NCBI GenBank assembly: GCA_001599595.1
Contig: BCHH01000003.1
Location: forward strand, 1,276,849-1,340,848
Direction: 5' to 3'
DNA length: 64,000 bases
Origin: Beverwykella pulmonaria
Taxonomy: Eukaryota; Ascomycota; Dothideomycetes; Pleosporales; Melanommataceae
Every line of letters starts with the position of its first letter. Within the stretch, counting starts at the first letter, position 1. The notes beneath the pieces are model-generated. The model had not been told where the DNA came from, made no database searches, and saw only the letters and a program-made list of their open reading frames with translations. This document shows positions 23,003 to 34,652 of the stretch, piece by piece. A program made the translations under genes and the position numbers.

Positions 23003-24316
23003 ATGCGCACCTCACGCATATCCCGCGACACGAACATCATCGCGACCCTCGCTGCGACTCGTACCCACCAGCGTCCATTACGTCAGGTCCGCTCCCGTGC
23101 GAATCCAGCGATACGAGACCTCGCTCTAAACACCGTTGACGCTGGCCGCGTCGCAAAGGGTTCCAGCAGCGAGTCAGAAGTAGCAGTCAAGAATGAGAGC
23201 CTAGTGTCGGACTCGGAATCAGAGCTGAGCTCAGTGCCGGACGACTCAGGCGACGAGCGCGGAGAGGCATTCACGAGCAGAAAGCGGAAGAGGGGTCGCA
23301 ATGCGTTGCCGGCAGCGACCAGCATAAAGCGCGAGGCGAACGAGACGTCCATAGCAGCCATCGCATCGCCGACGAAGCGCAATGGCACAGCAAAGAGAGC
23401 CCGTCGGGCCCCCGCGAAGAAGCAGGGCAAGACGTCTTCACAGGCCACGGAAAAGATCGAGCCGCCACCGCATTGGGAGGACATATACGCCCTGACGAGG
23501 GAGATGCGCAATGAGCATGTCGCCCCCGTGGATACAATGGGTTGTGCGAGCCTGGCGGACCGCAGTGCGAGTCCACGGGACCAGCGTTTTCAGACGCTCG
23601 TGGCCTTGATGCTGAGCTCCCAAACAAAAGACACGGTGACCAGTGTCGCCATCAAGGGAATGCAGGATAACATGTCTGGAGGCTTCAATCTTGAATCCGT
23701 CCTTGCCATTGAGCCCGCCGCTCTCAATGCCTTCATATCCAAAGTCGGCTTCCACAACCTCAAGACAAAATACATCAAGAACGCAGCAGAGATTCTTCGC
23801 GACAAATGGAACTCGGACATTCCGGATACGATTGAGGGCTTGACGTCCCTGCCCGGCGTCGGCCCGAAGATGGCATACCTGTGCATGAGCGCAGCGTGGG
23901 GAAGAGATGAAGGCATTGGTGTTGACGTGCATGTCCACCGTATCACCAATCTCTGGGGCTGGAACAAGACGAAGCAGCCAGAGGAGACAAGGAAAGCATT
24001 GCAGTCATGGCTTCCCAAAGACCGATGGCACGATATCAACAATCTACTCGTTGGCTTTGGACAGACAATCTGTCTACCCGTGGGGAGGAAGTGCGGCGAG
24101 TGCAAGCTCGCAGATCGAGGACTCTGCCCGTCAGCAGTGGTCAGTAAGGCCACCAGAGTAAAGAAAGAGGAAGTGATTGTGAAGGTAGAGGACCCTGAGA
24201 ACGCGACAAGTGTTCGCCAGGAGCTCCTGGTGGTTGAGCAGAGTGATGTGAAGGCCGAGGATGCCGCCACGGTACCTGACATAGAAGATATAGGGAAGAA
24301 AATACGTATCGCGTAG
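23003..24316 (+). CDS. NTH1: Endonuclease III homologue (DNA glycosylase/AP lyase)
   Basis: A 437-aa intronless gene. Bifunctional DNA glycosylase of the HhH-GPD family that removes oxidised pyrimidines in base excision repair, expected in nucleus and mitochondria. The helix-hairpin-helix LPGVGPKMA carries the catalytic Lys289, and GVDVHVHRI carries the catalytic Asp308. Four cysteines for a 4Fe-4S cluster are seen at about 357, 364, 367 and 375, with spacing C-x6-C-x2-C-x7-C against C-x6-C-x2-C-x5-C in E. coli Nth. The first 150 residues are basic and low-complexity ([20 protein letters not shown]), fitting nuclear localisation, and an Arg-rich, acid-poor extreme N-terminus may target mitochondria. 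The C-terminal 60 residues are an acidic and basic extension beyond the catalytic domain. Confidence 0.92.
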   Translation: MRTSRISRDTNIIATLAATRTHQRPLRQVRSRANPAIRDLALNTVDAGRVAKGSSSESEVAVKNESLVSDSESELSSVPDDSGDERGEAFTSRKRKRGRNALPAATSIKREANETSIAAIASPTKRNGTAKRARRAPAKKQGKTSSQATEKIEPPPHWEDIYALTREMRNEHVAPVDTMGCASLADRSASPRDQRFQTLVALMLSSQTKDTVTSVAIKGMQDNMSGGFNLESVLAIEPAALNAFISKVGFHNLKTKYIKNAAEILRDKWNSDIPDTIEGLTSLPGVGPKMAYLCMSAAWGRDEGIGVDVHVHRITNLWGWNKTKQPEETRKALQSWLPKDRWHDINNLLVGFGQTICLPVGRKCGECKLADRGLCPSAVVSKATRVKKEEVIVKVEDPENATSVRQELLVVEQSDVKAEDAATVPDIEDIGKKIRIA

Positions 24317-24865
24317 CAGGCTAGATTAATTCTATTAAAACCCCGCCACGGTCGGGTTGTTATCCAAGAGGACCTCCACGTAGACACTCCTCGGAAGACA
24401 AGGCAGCTAAGTTGTCAAGTTCTATGTACTTTACCGAATGGGAACAGCCGTGCGTATCTCGCATCAGATCCCTCGTCTCTCTAGCTCCGTTATTCCCACG
24501 ATTGACCGTTTGAAGAAATAGTTCCTTTTAAGTCATGTGTGCATGTAGTATTGTTTCCTAGCCGTAAGGGGTTTACTCCTCATTCATTCAATCTTATGCC
24601 CGTCGACGGAGCTAAGGTTAGAGTAGAAGCTTTCCGCTCCATGTTACCCAAACCACGTAGCGTTCTCTTCATTGACTCGGCAAGACAATGCCTAGGTACC
24701 AACAGGAGGCCGCAAGCAATCTTGCACCTTCTACATGCGAAGTTGCGGAGGGCCTCGCGAGCACCTTCCTCTCACGACGCCGCCAGATTCACCCTTGGCG
24801 AGGTTTTCTGACCGCTCCATATGTGAATCCGAATAACCAACCTTTCCATAACACGGTGATAGCAT
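24317..24865. other. 3' flank of the NTH-like gene and spacer
   Basis: No gene recognised. It presumably contains the glycosylase 3' untranslated region and the upstream region of the decayed membrane-protein-like locus. Confidence 0.4.
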
Positions 24866-25656
24866 ATGCACCACGGCAGGTCACCACCTTCTAACGACCT
24901 GGCAATACTTTCATCATTGCCATCAATGCTGCAGCCAACCTCCACGGCGTTCACTGCCACCGACATAACACATAGACTCTGTGAGCAGCCTCCTACTTCC
25001 CGCCTGGCACTTGCACATCATCTAGTGAAAGCTGCCTGGCACTCCTCATATCCCCTACATCTGCCTCGAAAGCTCTCCACTGAAGGTCGCCACGACGAAC
25101 AACCACAGCCCTTAATGGAGTTCAACCAACCCGACTCAAGCATACAACATCTCGAGGTAGGTAACTTTCTTCGGCTTCGTTTAGGCGTGTCTTCTCTAAG
25201 TATAGAAAGTATGGATCTATCTGGCAAGTAAAACGAGACATAGTGGGGCTAGCTCAACCATCATACCATTTTGGTAACATCTCTTAGGTATCCACGAGAA
25301 TGGAAATGAGTGCACCACAAACAACCCAACCACGACAAGCACCTGCTACCAAAGCTCAAGTCCCGATCCTGGATACGGTCCCCATGGATTCGGTCGACGA
25401 CAAGAACCTCAACTCAAGTGAAGCCGCAAGCTCAAGCAAGGTAGTCAAGCAAAGAAAAGTGGCAAATGCACCTTCTATCAAGTCAAAGCTCGAGCATGCC
25501 CGACCGCAACTCAAAAGCATCCGCATCCTCCTCATCTTCACCTCCACCTTTCTACTAGCACTCATCACGGTTCTGACGGGGTGCTTGCGCATGTTCGAAA
25601 AGAATATACAACATGCTCAAGCCGATATCGGTCAAGCAGAGGTCGGAAGAGCATAG
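24866..25656 (+). CDS. Hypothetical protein with one membrane segment, possibly the 5' part of a decayed gene
   Basis: Two exons, 24866-25156 and 25288-25656, join in phase across a 131-bp intron (GTAGGT..CTTAG) to give 219 residues. The second exon encodes a Gln/Pro/Ser-rich stretch, a basic segment, then one hydrophobic helix ILLIFTSTFLLALITVLTG followed by RMFEKNIQHAQADIG and a stop. I recognise no family. Downstream sequence continues in coding-like fashion but with interruptions, so this may be only the front of a longer gene. The start codon is the first ATG of a long open frame and is not secure. Confidence 0.4.
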
Positions 25657-26690
25657 AACGCACAGTGCGCAACAAGGTTAACTATCTCACTCAGACGCCC
25701 CCCTACGCCTATTCGAAACCCAGTACGTAATGTCTTGTCCGAGAGGCGAATACCACCCACTCTTGGACTGCTCCCCATCACTTCTCTGAGTATGAAGATG
25801 TTCGCGACCATGTCATCGTTTGGGTTGAGGAGCATTGCGCAAAGAAGTTGAGTACTGAAGCTAAGCTAGCACAGTTACAATATATCACGACCTATATATG
25901 GCGAATCTGGAAGCAGCAAGCCAAAGACATTGTTTACATTTTGGAAGTCACGACACACAGACTTGGTAATGTTCAGAGCTTGACCAAGGCCAAGTGGGCA
26001 GGCAAGACTCTTGTGCAGCACCATATGCCCTGTTCCGCGACCAACCACTGCTTGGTGCCTATCTCGGCGACCACCTCGTCAAAGACTGACTACGTCTTGA
26101 TTTCTCCTTCCATCAAGCTAACCGCGTGTGAGACTTCCCGCTGCCACCAGAGCTACAGGCCTCCAGTAGAGCACTTTACTCCGGACTCGGTCAGATTCCA
26201 GGAACCCCTGAGCCATGCCGTGCATAGGCTCGAATATCTTCAAGAAGGTAGAAACAACATTCAGAGTCTTCGATAGATCTCTCAATGTCAGTGGTGGCTC
26301 ATCACATTACTCGAGGGTGTGTTAACACTACTTATTGAGACACAGAAGTTATTAAGCTGCCCAAAAACTCAAGAAAAAACCTATCTGCGACATCCCATGG
26401 AGAGCGAAGTGGAAAACACTGCAAGGAATGAAGAAGAAAATGTTCGAAGCCGCCATTCTCGAAGGCATCGGCATCGTCTGAAATGTGTATGTGCAAATAT
26501 TTCAGGATAACATCCCAGCCAGTCTTTACAGAGCGCTCGTTATTCACGTTTAGGAGGATGGCGACGTGTGACTCGACTATGGACGACATTGGGCGGCGAA
26601 TATGCTTGGAGTATCACACAATTGGGATGTGGTTCATGGTGGCCTGCTGGGTACGATTTCAATAATCTAAATGTAGAAGTAGCATGTCCA
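25657..26690 (+). pseudogene. Decayed coding sequence continuing from the upstream hypothetical gene
   Basis: Protein-like stretches follow one another on the plus strand. One at 25670-25735 ends in TAA. In the same frame immediately after it, EANTTHSWTAPHHFSEYEDVRD and HVIVWVEEHCAKKL lead into a long open stretch to 26276. Then comes WWLITLLEGVLTLLIETQKLL at about 26290-26350, and in another frame KKKPICDIPWRAKWKTLQGM, interrupted by TGA, TAG and TGA before LDYGRHWAANMLGVSHNWD. The pattern of single stops and one or two frame changes suggests a once longer gene now decaying, or very unusual introns. No family recognised. Confidence 0.35.
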
Positions 26691-26921
26691 ATATTCAATA
26701 CCAGCACTATCATGTGGCTTTACCGTGAATTAATTCGTAACTATGCCATTCATTGCCGTGCATGTTTTTCTCCTCGTGTAATTCGTTCACTCATCCCGCG
26801 TCTGATTAGTTTGCATGTGATTGCCAGGAGCATGCCTCCTCATGGGGAGGAGACAACATGAAGCATCGCTTGAATTATATGCTTAAAAAGGTATCTCTCA
26901 TTCTATGCCCTCCGTTCCCTA

Positions 26922-27916
26922 TCAGCTCTCATTCAATTCCGCCACAGCGAAATACCCCTTGTTCTCTACTACTCCTCTGTCTTTCACAACCGCCGTGTAC
27001 TTGACCACCCACTGAGGCTCGATCTCGCCCTTCAGCCCTTCCCCCTCTCCGTCTCCAGCTAACACACCTACGCCCTTGGCTCCTGATCCTAGAATATCCC
27101 TTAGCGTACCCCGCGGTAGCACATTGGTGCAGTCGTTGTGCGTGAGAAGTTCGATCTTCTCTTGCTTCGCGTACAAAATCAACGGCTTCGGAACCACGCA
27201 GCAATCCCGCACATTGATCTGGTCGACACTGGGCCGCACCCTTGCTTGCGGGAGGAACTTACTCAATCTCTGCACGCCGAATTCCGAGATGCCGAGTTTT
27301 GAGACGATGTTGTTCTCATGCAGCGTTTCCAGCGTCCGCCATGTCGTGATCATGGTTGTGATGTCTTCAGGTTTGGCTTCGGAGTCTGGACATCCGCCGT
27401 CCAGTGATGAGGTGGTCGTGGGTGTGGGTTCCAGCTCCGAATCAGAGTCCTCGTCGTCTGCGTCGAAGGATATGCCTGGGAAGCTCACGATGAGCAGGTC
27501 GATAGATGTAGTCCCCAGCTCGCGTAGCACGAGATCAATCGCTTCCCTCGTTTGTATGCAGCGCCGGGACGCGGGGATGTTGGGGAGGTAGAAGAGCTTG
27601 ACTGTAATGTCGTAGGCTTCGCGGGGTTCAGAAAGCGGCGATGGGGTGTGTGTGGGGATGTAGAGCGTCGAGTCTTGCTGTGTGGTCCACGCGCGGAACG
27701 AGGGTTGGGGCGTGGATGTGCCGTTGGTGCTGGAGGGGGTTTGCTGGTGTGCTGAGAAATTGGCTCGTAAGGAGGATGTGAGTTCTGTGTTTGATTTCTC
27801 GAAGTTTGGGCGTCGTATCACGGAGGGAGCGCCGGACATTATGTTGCTGGGATTGTTAGTCGGGAGATATACTTGAGGAATTGGCCGGCGTACGAGGTTG
27901 AGAGAACGAGCTTCAT
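26922..27916 (-). CDS. Glutamate-cysteine ligase regulatory (modifier, GCS light chain) subunit
   Basis: A 315-aa protein. The first exon is only 23 bp (27916-27894, MKLVLSTS) and is joined across a 47-bp intron (GTACGC..CCCAG) to 27846-26922, giving the family's typical start MKLVLSTSNIMSGAPSVIRRP. It belongs to the aldo-keto reductase superfamily and acts by binding the catalytic ligase to raise its activity in glutathione synthesis in the cytosol. Recognisable blocks are SIDLLIVSFPGISFD, TWRTLETLHENNIVSKLGISEFGVQRL and LTHNDCTNVLP. A Ser/Thr/Asp-rich insert (DADDEDSDSELEPTPTTTSS) lies between them. If the first exon were missed, the model would wrongly start at the internal Met at 27839. 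Confidence 0.85.
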
Positions 27917-28319
27917 GGTGAGGGTTGGTGGACTCTTCGTCCTGTCTCTACTGGCTTGCTCAGCTATTTTCCTAGATGTTTGGTTTGTTGTTGCAGAGTC
28001 TCTTTCCACGAGAATGAAGTGGTGGATGAGAGAAGATTGATAAGCAAGCGGTGGGGTGAGGAGGTCGTAGAGATTTTTCCCGTTCAATACTAGATCGAGG
28101 GCGATATCGAAGTTCGTAAGTAATCTGACGAGGAGACCAGTTTGAGAGTACTAAACTGGTTTCGCGGTTGATATCAAAAAGATAAAGAGTTGGCGGGGTG
28201 AAGGACCAAGCCTGACGTTGGTCGCGGGGCTGGCTGCTTGAACCGCCGACCACCGAAAACATACCGACAAGGCCACACGCTCTCTTCTCTCTCTCTTTTC
28301 TCTCTCACACACCCACACC
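27917..28319. promoter_or_regulatory. Divergent promoter region, pyrimidine-rich near the AP-1 sigma start
   Basis: A 403-bp spacer between the GCS light chain and AP-1 sigma start codons. 28278-28320 is a CT-rich tract (ctctcttctctctctctttt..) directly before the AP-1 sigma ATG, a common feature of strongly expressed fungal promoters. No further site assigned. Confidence 0.45.
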
Positions 28320-29048
28320 ATGGCCATCAAGTAAGTCGCCCCAGCACAAGGAAGTTTACTACTGCTGCTGATACAATGCAGATACCTCATCCTGCTCTCG
28401 CGGCAGGGCAAAGTTGTGCGTACCCTAGCTTTCCTCCTCCCCTGTGGCCCGACACTAACCTTCGCAGCGCCTCGCCAAATGGTTCACCACGCTCGCGCCC
28501 AAGGACAAGGCCAAAATCGTCAAAGATGTCACGCAGCTGGTGCTCGCCCGGAGAACCCGCATGTGTAATTTCCTAGAATACAAAGGTCAGTGGGGTCCTG
28601 CAGGGGTCTGCGCACGAGGCTAACAAATTCTTCCAGATACCAAGATCGTGTACCGCCGCTATGCCTCCCTCTTCTTCATCGCCGGCTGCGACTCCAGTGA
28701 CAATGAGCTCATAACCCTCGAGATTGTGCACCGCTACGTCGAGCAGATGGACAAGTACTATGGCAACGTGTGCGAGCTCGACATCATCTTCAACTTTCAG
28801 AAGGCCTACTTCATCCTCGACGAGCTGCTGCTCGCCGGAGAAATGCAGGAGAGCAGCAAGAAGAACGTACTGAGGTGTATAGGACAACAGGACAGCCTGG
28901 AGGACATGGAGGTAAGCTCTGTCCCTTCCCCCCCAACTAGCAGCACCTCTCTCCCAGCACCATCTTCATCCCCATCTGCACCCATGGTGTCGCTGACGCG
29001 TGTCGCTTCCGTCAGGCCGAGGACGACATCGTCACGAAGATCATGTAG
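28320..29048 (+). CDS. AP-1 adaptor complex small (sigma) subunit
   Basis: A 156-aa protein from five exons: 28320-28330, 28382-28415, 28468-28585, 28637-28911 and 29016-29048, all phases consistent. It is the small subunit of the clathrin adaptor AP-1 at the trans-Golgi and endosomes. The start [20 protein letters not shown], the block [21 protein letters not shown] and the block [20 protein letters not shown] are the conserved longin-fold sequence. The C-terminus [20 protein letters not shown] fits AP-1 sigma rather than AP-2 or AP-3. The first exon is only 11 bp and the last only 33 bp. The context ACCATGG at the start is favourable. Confidence 0.93.
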
Positions 29049-30256
29049 ACGCGATGACCATGATCCGTACATGTTTGCACATATACTTCGGTATCGCGGT
29101 GGTCCACGTTGAAATTTCGCAATTGTACTCGGATCACTGCTAATCGTCTTCCTGTTCGGCCTACACAGGAAGCAGACGACTTCAAGGACAGGCTTCACCA
29201 GTCTGGAGTTCTCTGACCGACTCCCATCGAACCAGAATCCGGGCTGGGATGCATTGCACGGCGCTACATGGCTTGGAGTTTTGGACTGTCAGGTTAGCAA
29301 TGCGGTATACCACTTTCCGCGGCCTTTGCGGCATCTCTTATGCTAAACACTTCATTAAGGGCAGCTTCGAGAGGAGGGAGCAGTCTATTACGCAAATGAA
29401 ACACCGATTCTTGGAGAACACACTATCTGCTATTTTGCCATGATGAGCGAATGGCGATGGATGTCTCTATTTCATGTTGTCACCTTTGAGCGAACAATGA
29501 AGCGGACAGTCAGGCAGTTTCTGCTTGAGGGCAAAAGGATAAACTGAGCCCTACTAAGTCCTGTTGTGTCCGCCGAGAGATGGTCCGCCCGTGGCTGGCG
29601 AGCTTGCTCGGACCAGCGAGGTTTGGCTCAAGAGGTCCTCAGAGACTCGAACGTGAACACACATGTCATGCCGTCGAGACTTGCACCTCTGATTTCCTAT
29701 TGAATTGACTCCTGTTGCGACGCGTGCGGGCACATGCTGAACTCCTTGGCTGATAGAGACCCCCGATGTCGGCTGGCTCGATATCTAACAGGACGAACAG
29801 TAGGTCTCAACACCAAATGATCGCTCACAGACACCCCATTCGGCTCTATCGCAGCTCGTCGTTGGTCCAAGTCTTCTTGGTCCCGGCCAATCAGGACCGG
29901 CTACTCCACCATGACGGCTGACGCTTGGCGACGACTCCAACTCCACAGAAGCAACCTCGCGATAGCACAACTCACACCACCTCAACCCCACCCCCTCGTT
30001 ACCTACCCCCATGTCCATCGCCTGCTAGACAGCTGTCTGGCCGTGCAACTGGTATCGACTTCTCTCCGCAGCCAGCCGAGAGCAGTGTTTACGAGTTGTC
30101 CCGGCTTCCGCAGGTTTCCCCACACCGAACAAAGGAGAGCCTATAGCCAGCACCTGGCGCGCTGACGTACCAACATTCCGACGACGACAACACATCCTTT
30201 GCGCGAAACCGAAACATCAAAATTCTGGCTAGCAAGAACGCCTCGAAGCCGGCACG
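29049..30256. other. Intergenic region between AP-1 sigma and MAF1
   Basis: No gene found in 1.2 kb. It contains the AP-1 sigma 3' end and the MAF1 promoter. Confidence 0.5.
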
Positions 30257-31336
30257 ATGAAGGTGTGTTTGCGCTTGCGATAAGCCTCAGGTCATGATGT
30301 AGCTAACCGATCTGACTCGTAGTATCTCGATTTGTGCGCCCTCCACGAGGTCAACCTCGCCCTCAACTTTGACACCCAAGACTCGGCCATCATCGGCGGG
30401 TGCGACCTCTGGACCACGAAAGCAGCCGGCAGCGACAAGAAACTATATAAACGCATAGAGAAGACGCTGGAGGACAGACACAAAGATCTGCTGGCAGCGG
30501 TCGCAGATCTATCGGCGCAATCAGCCGCCCAGTTTGCAGACCAGCTCAACATTGCACGGAATACGCCTTTCGGCTCGTTCAACGAAGCTTCAAACCGACA
30601 TACGTTTGCATATCTGATCGCTACGCTAAACGCGACGCACATCGATTACGATTTCGCGAATACGCTCAATCCAGACGAATTCCGAAAGGAGTCGCAAAAG
30701 AGCTTCATGCACAAGATCGACACTACCATGTACTATCTCCGCCCACAGGTCTACTCTGCAGGTCTCCCCGCTGGCGCCCTGACGCCCCTTGGGTCGCCCA
30801 TCTGGAGCCCGAGGTCCTGGCAGTTGATTGATAGCGAAATGGGCATGAGCGAGTGCGAGTACTATGCGTGGGAGCCCTCGGACGACCCGTTTGCCGACGA
30901 TGGCGCGATATGGAGTCATCACTTCTTCTTGTACAACAAGGAAAGGAAGAGGGTCTGCTACTTTTACCTCCGAGGCGTCAGTGCACTCTCGAATAGTCCG
31001 AGCATCGCTATGTCTCTGATGTCGAAGTTTAAACAGAGCAAATATGAGTCCTCCGCTAATGCTGGGAGCCGTAAGAGAGCCGAGTACTGGCTGGGCGACC
31101 GTGCTAAGCGGGGCCTAGAGTGTTATGGCGAGAGCGATGAGCTCGATAACATGGTCATCGATCACCCTGAAGAGGTTGTCGATGCTGAAGAACCGTATCT
31201 TCCAGCCAGGGAGACGAGCCTCGGTGTCGACTATTTATCTTCCGATGACGATAGTGATGTTGAGTCACTACGCGAGCGGGAGAAGAGTGCTGTACGGACT
31301 ATGAGTGAGCAGCTCACTGACCGAATGGAACTCTGA
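30257..31336 (+). CDS. MAF1: MAF1, repressor of RNA polymerase III
   Basis: A 339-aa protein. Exon 1 is just ATG AAG (30257-30262). A 60-bp intron (GTGTGT..CGTAG) leads to exon 2, 30323-31336. MAF1 shuttles to the nucleus under stress and nutrient limitation and represses Pol III. The A-box region starts YLDLCALHEVNLALNFDTQD. The B and C boxes are seen as PDEFRKES and as WSHHFFLYNKERKRVCYFYL. A Ser/Arg-rich linker (about residues 205-245) and an acidic C-terminal tail (SSDDDSDVESLRERE) are typical of fungal MAF1. The conserved core frame opens at TAT CTC GAT right after the intron, which supports the two-codon first exon. Confidence 0.9.
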
Positions 31337-33246
31337 ATCCTGAACCGCATTCATCTGTTTGCTCTATGCGTTGGCTAACGTATAGAGTAGAGGGTTATTG
31401 ACGAGCTGGTCACTCAACGTGACGGCTTCAACCCACAGGGTTTACGAAACAGTCTGCATTCACTTTTCTTATACATACGCGCATAAGTTGGACTCGATGG
31501 GCCGGGGCGTTCTGCACTGCATTTCAGATGGTCTTGGGTATGACGGCCATGGGCGTTATCGGTTGGTGGGAGCGATTCGATACGTCCTGCGTTGTCTGCG
31601 GTCTCAAGATACCCATTTGCTGTTTTTTTTTTGGTTTTTTTTTTGCTAATGATGGCTTTATGGATGTCTCTCTTCTTTTCCCTATGGCCTGTCTGCGCGT
31701 TTCGGTCTGCTCATTGTCTTCTCTCTGTCTTTGGTTGCTTGAGCGAAGTGAGAGCTATGCGGAGTTGTTAAAGGAGGAAGAGGGAGGTAAGAGAGGGGGG
31801 TGCCCAGGGATTTCAGTTGGGCTCAAGGTCTGAAGGGTGTATATGATGCAGTGAGATGAGATACGGCTCAAAATGCATACAACCTTTCCACTTCACCTAT
31901 ACGTCTTCGAACTATGATATTGCGGTCACAACGTCCTAAGCTACGCTTGCAGACTTCCGCACTGCCTTAAGCTAGTATCGCTGCTTGCGTGAGTAGGGCT
32001 TAAGATAAGTGAATGTCATGATTGTGGTGGTGGTGGTATGGTCACAGTATGAATGGTCGCTAGCAGACATTTGGAAGGACTCGATTACTGCATTTCAGTG
32101 CAGTACCCATCCTGTCTGTGTGTTTGGCCGGTAGGAATACAAGACGTCGGTTAGTAGGTTGGTATAACATGTACAGTTGCAGACCAACATATGTGCCAAT
32201 GCCGATCTTTCGTGTTCTATATTATCGTCACCTTGAAGCGAAGACAGCTTGAAGCAGTAAACAATCAGATTGGGAGGATAAAGAGTCTGTTGTTGGAATG
32301 CTCCTTCGATTGGATAGCAGAAATGTTTGAGGAAGCGAAAATATGCAGGATGATGGTTGTGTGCCTGTTGGTGTCACAGCTGGAGTTCGGTATTGGGTAT
32401 TGATATTCACCGATTAGTGCGAGTGTGGTGGTACACATGCATATCTCGTATATGCTGTGTTGTGGCACTTCATGCTCGTCTATCTGTCCGATCGGTGTAG
32501 CCATGCCGCATTTGCGCATGCCGGTTTCAATCCTAGCCCTTCAATCATGCGCCCACGTGGCATACGCATTGGAAAATGATTGCTACACGGAGTTGAAGAG
32601 CAGTGTAGTTGATGGCGGCGATTGAGATAGAGTCCAAATCCTGGCGCCTAGAGCGCGTTGAAGTGTAGCTGGGCAATATACACACATGCATGCATCTCCG
32701 AATATATATTCTTGAGTTGACAAACATGTGCACTCCGAAGTTCTATACTTCGTATTGCGGAGTTAGGATTTAGGGAAAGTCTGGAGACAGCATAGTTGAA
32801 AGAAAAAAGGTTACAAGCTTGGATATATTACCATGTGTCTTTGTCTTCGACTTTGTCTTGTAAACCCTGCAAATCAACACCACACTCCACTATTCTGAAC
32901 TGTTTGATCCTTTGTCCATACTTTTTTCCTCTGCTTCTTTCACCAAGTTCGTCTTTATCTATGACGTGGGATCGATATGTGAGTTTGTGGGAAGAGACGT
33001 GGGTCGCCCGTATTGGGTTATGGGCTCATTGAAGCGTAGATGCTCTCTTGTAGGTATGTATCATTATTTACATTTTGACATTGTGAAATTTAAAGGCGGT
33101 ACAGCACGCATAACTGTACCTTGTTGCAAGATCACGAGATTCAATGGGGTGAGTAGTGTTTAGTTTAGAGGTACTGTGTGTTCGTTGATGTGAACGTAAA
33201 TTTATGTCTATATGTCGGCGATACACGTAGGCGAACAACGAACACA
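31337..33246. other. Intergenic region with T-tracts
   Basis: About 1.9 kb with no supported gene. T-runs at 31621-31645 (ttttttttttggttttttttt) and AT-rich sequence at 32680-33240. It ends at the inverted repeat of a mariner element. Confidence 0.5.
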
Positions 33247-33280
33247 GCACGGGTGTGCAAGAATTGAGCGCGCAGGGGCC
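33247..33280. repeat. Left terminal inverted repeat of mariner element
   Basis: Perfect 34-bp inverse of 34619-34652. Confidence 0.85.
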
Positions 33281-33335
33281 CCGCTTTCGATCAGAACTTC
33301 AAAACAAAGCCCTCATACCGACTTCAACACCACAC

Positions 33336-34583
33336 ATGGCTCCAACCACACCTAAAAAACGCGATAAAAAGACTGATCGACGCGAGCACGATACTATTAA
33401 ACGTAATAGATTCTTCGACGCCTTTGATTCGAGGCGAAATGACCAAACAACTGGCGATATCGCACGACTTCCAGCTATCAATATACCTCCCTCTACCGCG
33501 CGCACCTGGATCGCAAAACGAGAAGCTATAGGCCAAGCTGCAGTTAGAAGAACCCAAAAAACCAGCTCTACCTTAGGCTGCAAGCCCTTAGTATCTGCGT
33601 CCAACCTCGCAAAAATAACAGACCAGAACAACTAAATCCACGAAATGGGCTACGCAGATTAGGTTAAAGAGCTAGGAATTTCAGCCACGCCACGTACTCT
33701 ACAATACCACGCAAGCAAGGCAGGAGCTAGGCGGTTTAAGAAACTATTTTAGAAGAAGATCTCAGAAAAAAATCAAGGTCTTCGCTGCTCCTATGGCGCT
33801 TTACACCAAAAAGACACTATAACAGGCTTCTGGCAGCGTGTTTGGTTNACAGATNAGGCACACTTCCAGTNAATTAAGTTNATNAAGGTTGCTNAATATN
33901 AGCTGCGTTACCCAGGGCAAGAAAGAGGGATAAATGAGGTAGAACTAGAGGGTTCTTTGGATGTTACTGTTCACGTTGCGGCTGGCGTCTTATACAACCA
34001 CAAGGGTAGACTTATTTTTTATAAGGACCCTGTAGAGCCTTCAGAAAAGCAGCGCAAACAACCTAAGCCTAAGCAGATNAAATACAAGCTTAATACTGCC
34101 TTTCAGGAACGTGTCAAAGTATATAAAGATACTAAGGCAAAGGAGGACGCAACACCAAAAGGCAACTGTATAACGCAGGTGTTTTACGCTCAAAAGATAC
34201 TGCCAGAACACATTAAGCAGATCTAGGCTTTNGAAGCCCGTCACGGCGTCAAATACCACCTGCAGGAGGATGGTGATCCAAGCCACGGAATCAAGTCGCC
34301 AAACAGCGTGCCAGCACACCTAAAACAGGACGCAGGCCTGCTCATACTTGTCCATCCTCCTTAATCACCTAATCTTAACCCTATTAAGGCATGCTGGAAT
34401 ATTATAAAGGGTAGATTAGCTGGTCAGAGGTGGTCAACTGTAGCTCAATTTAAGGCCAATATCCAGGCAGAATGGGATAAGATAACACTCAAGGAAATTC
34501 GAGATCGTATTAGGGAGATGCCCCATCGCTGTAAATTAGTTCAGGAACAACCGCAGGTGCGAATCAAAAGCGCATTGTGGTAA
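33336..34583 (+). pseudogene. Tc1/mariner (IS630-like) transposase with in-frame stops
   Basis: From the ATG at 33336 (MAPTTPKKRDKKTDRREHDT..) to TAA at 34581-34583 is exactly 416 codons in one frame. The helix-turn-helix region includes NIPPSTARTWIAKRE. The DDE core is visible as a TD-x-AHFQ block at about 33850, LQEDGDPSHG at about 34260 and HPP-stop-SPNLNPIKACWNIIKG at about 34360. At least five stops interrupt it (near 33633, 33660, 33751, 34224 and 34362), all explainable as CAA or CAG changed to TAA or TAG. It is inactive as it stands. Confidence 0.85.
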
Positions 34584-34618
34584 TAATTTGAATATACTCG
34601 ATTTTTGCGATTGGTGGT

Positions 34619-34652
34619 GGCCCCTGCGCGCTCAATTCTTGCACACCCGTGC
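34619..34652. repeat. Right terminal inverted repeat of mariner element
   Basis: Perfect 34-bp inverse of 33247-33280. Confidence 0.85.

Larger units (their letters stand above)
33247..34652 (+). mobile_element. Tc1/mariner element with intact 34-bp inverted repeats and dead transposase
   Basis: A 1.4-kb element. The ends 33247-33280 and 34619-34652 are perfect inverted copies of GCACGGGTGTGCAAGAATTG followed by AGCGCGCAGGGGCC. Inside, the transposase frame runs the full length with no net frameshift but several stops. Nine single N bases fall inside it (33848, 33855, 33871, 33881, 33884, 33894, 33900, 34079, 34232). A TA target duplication is not visible at the outer ends. Confidence 0.85.
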
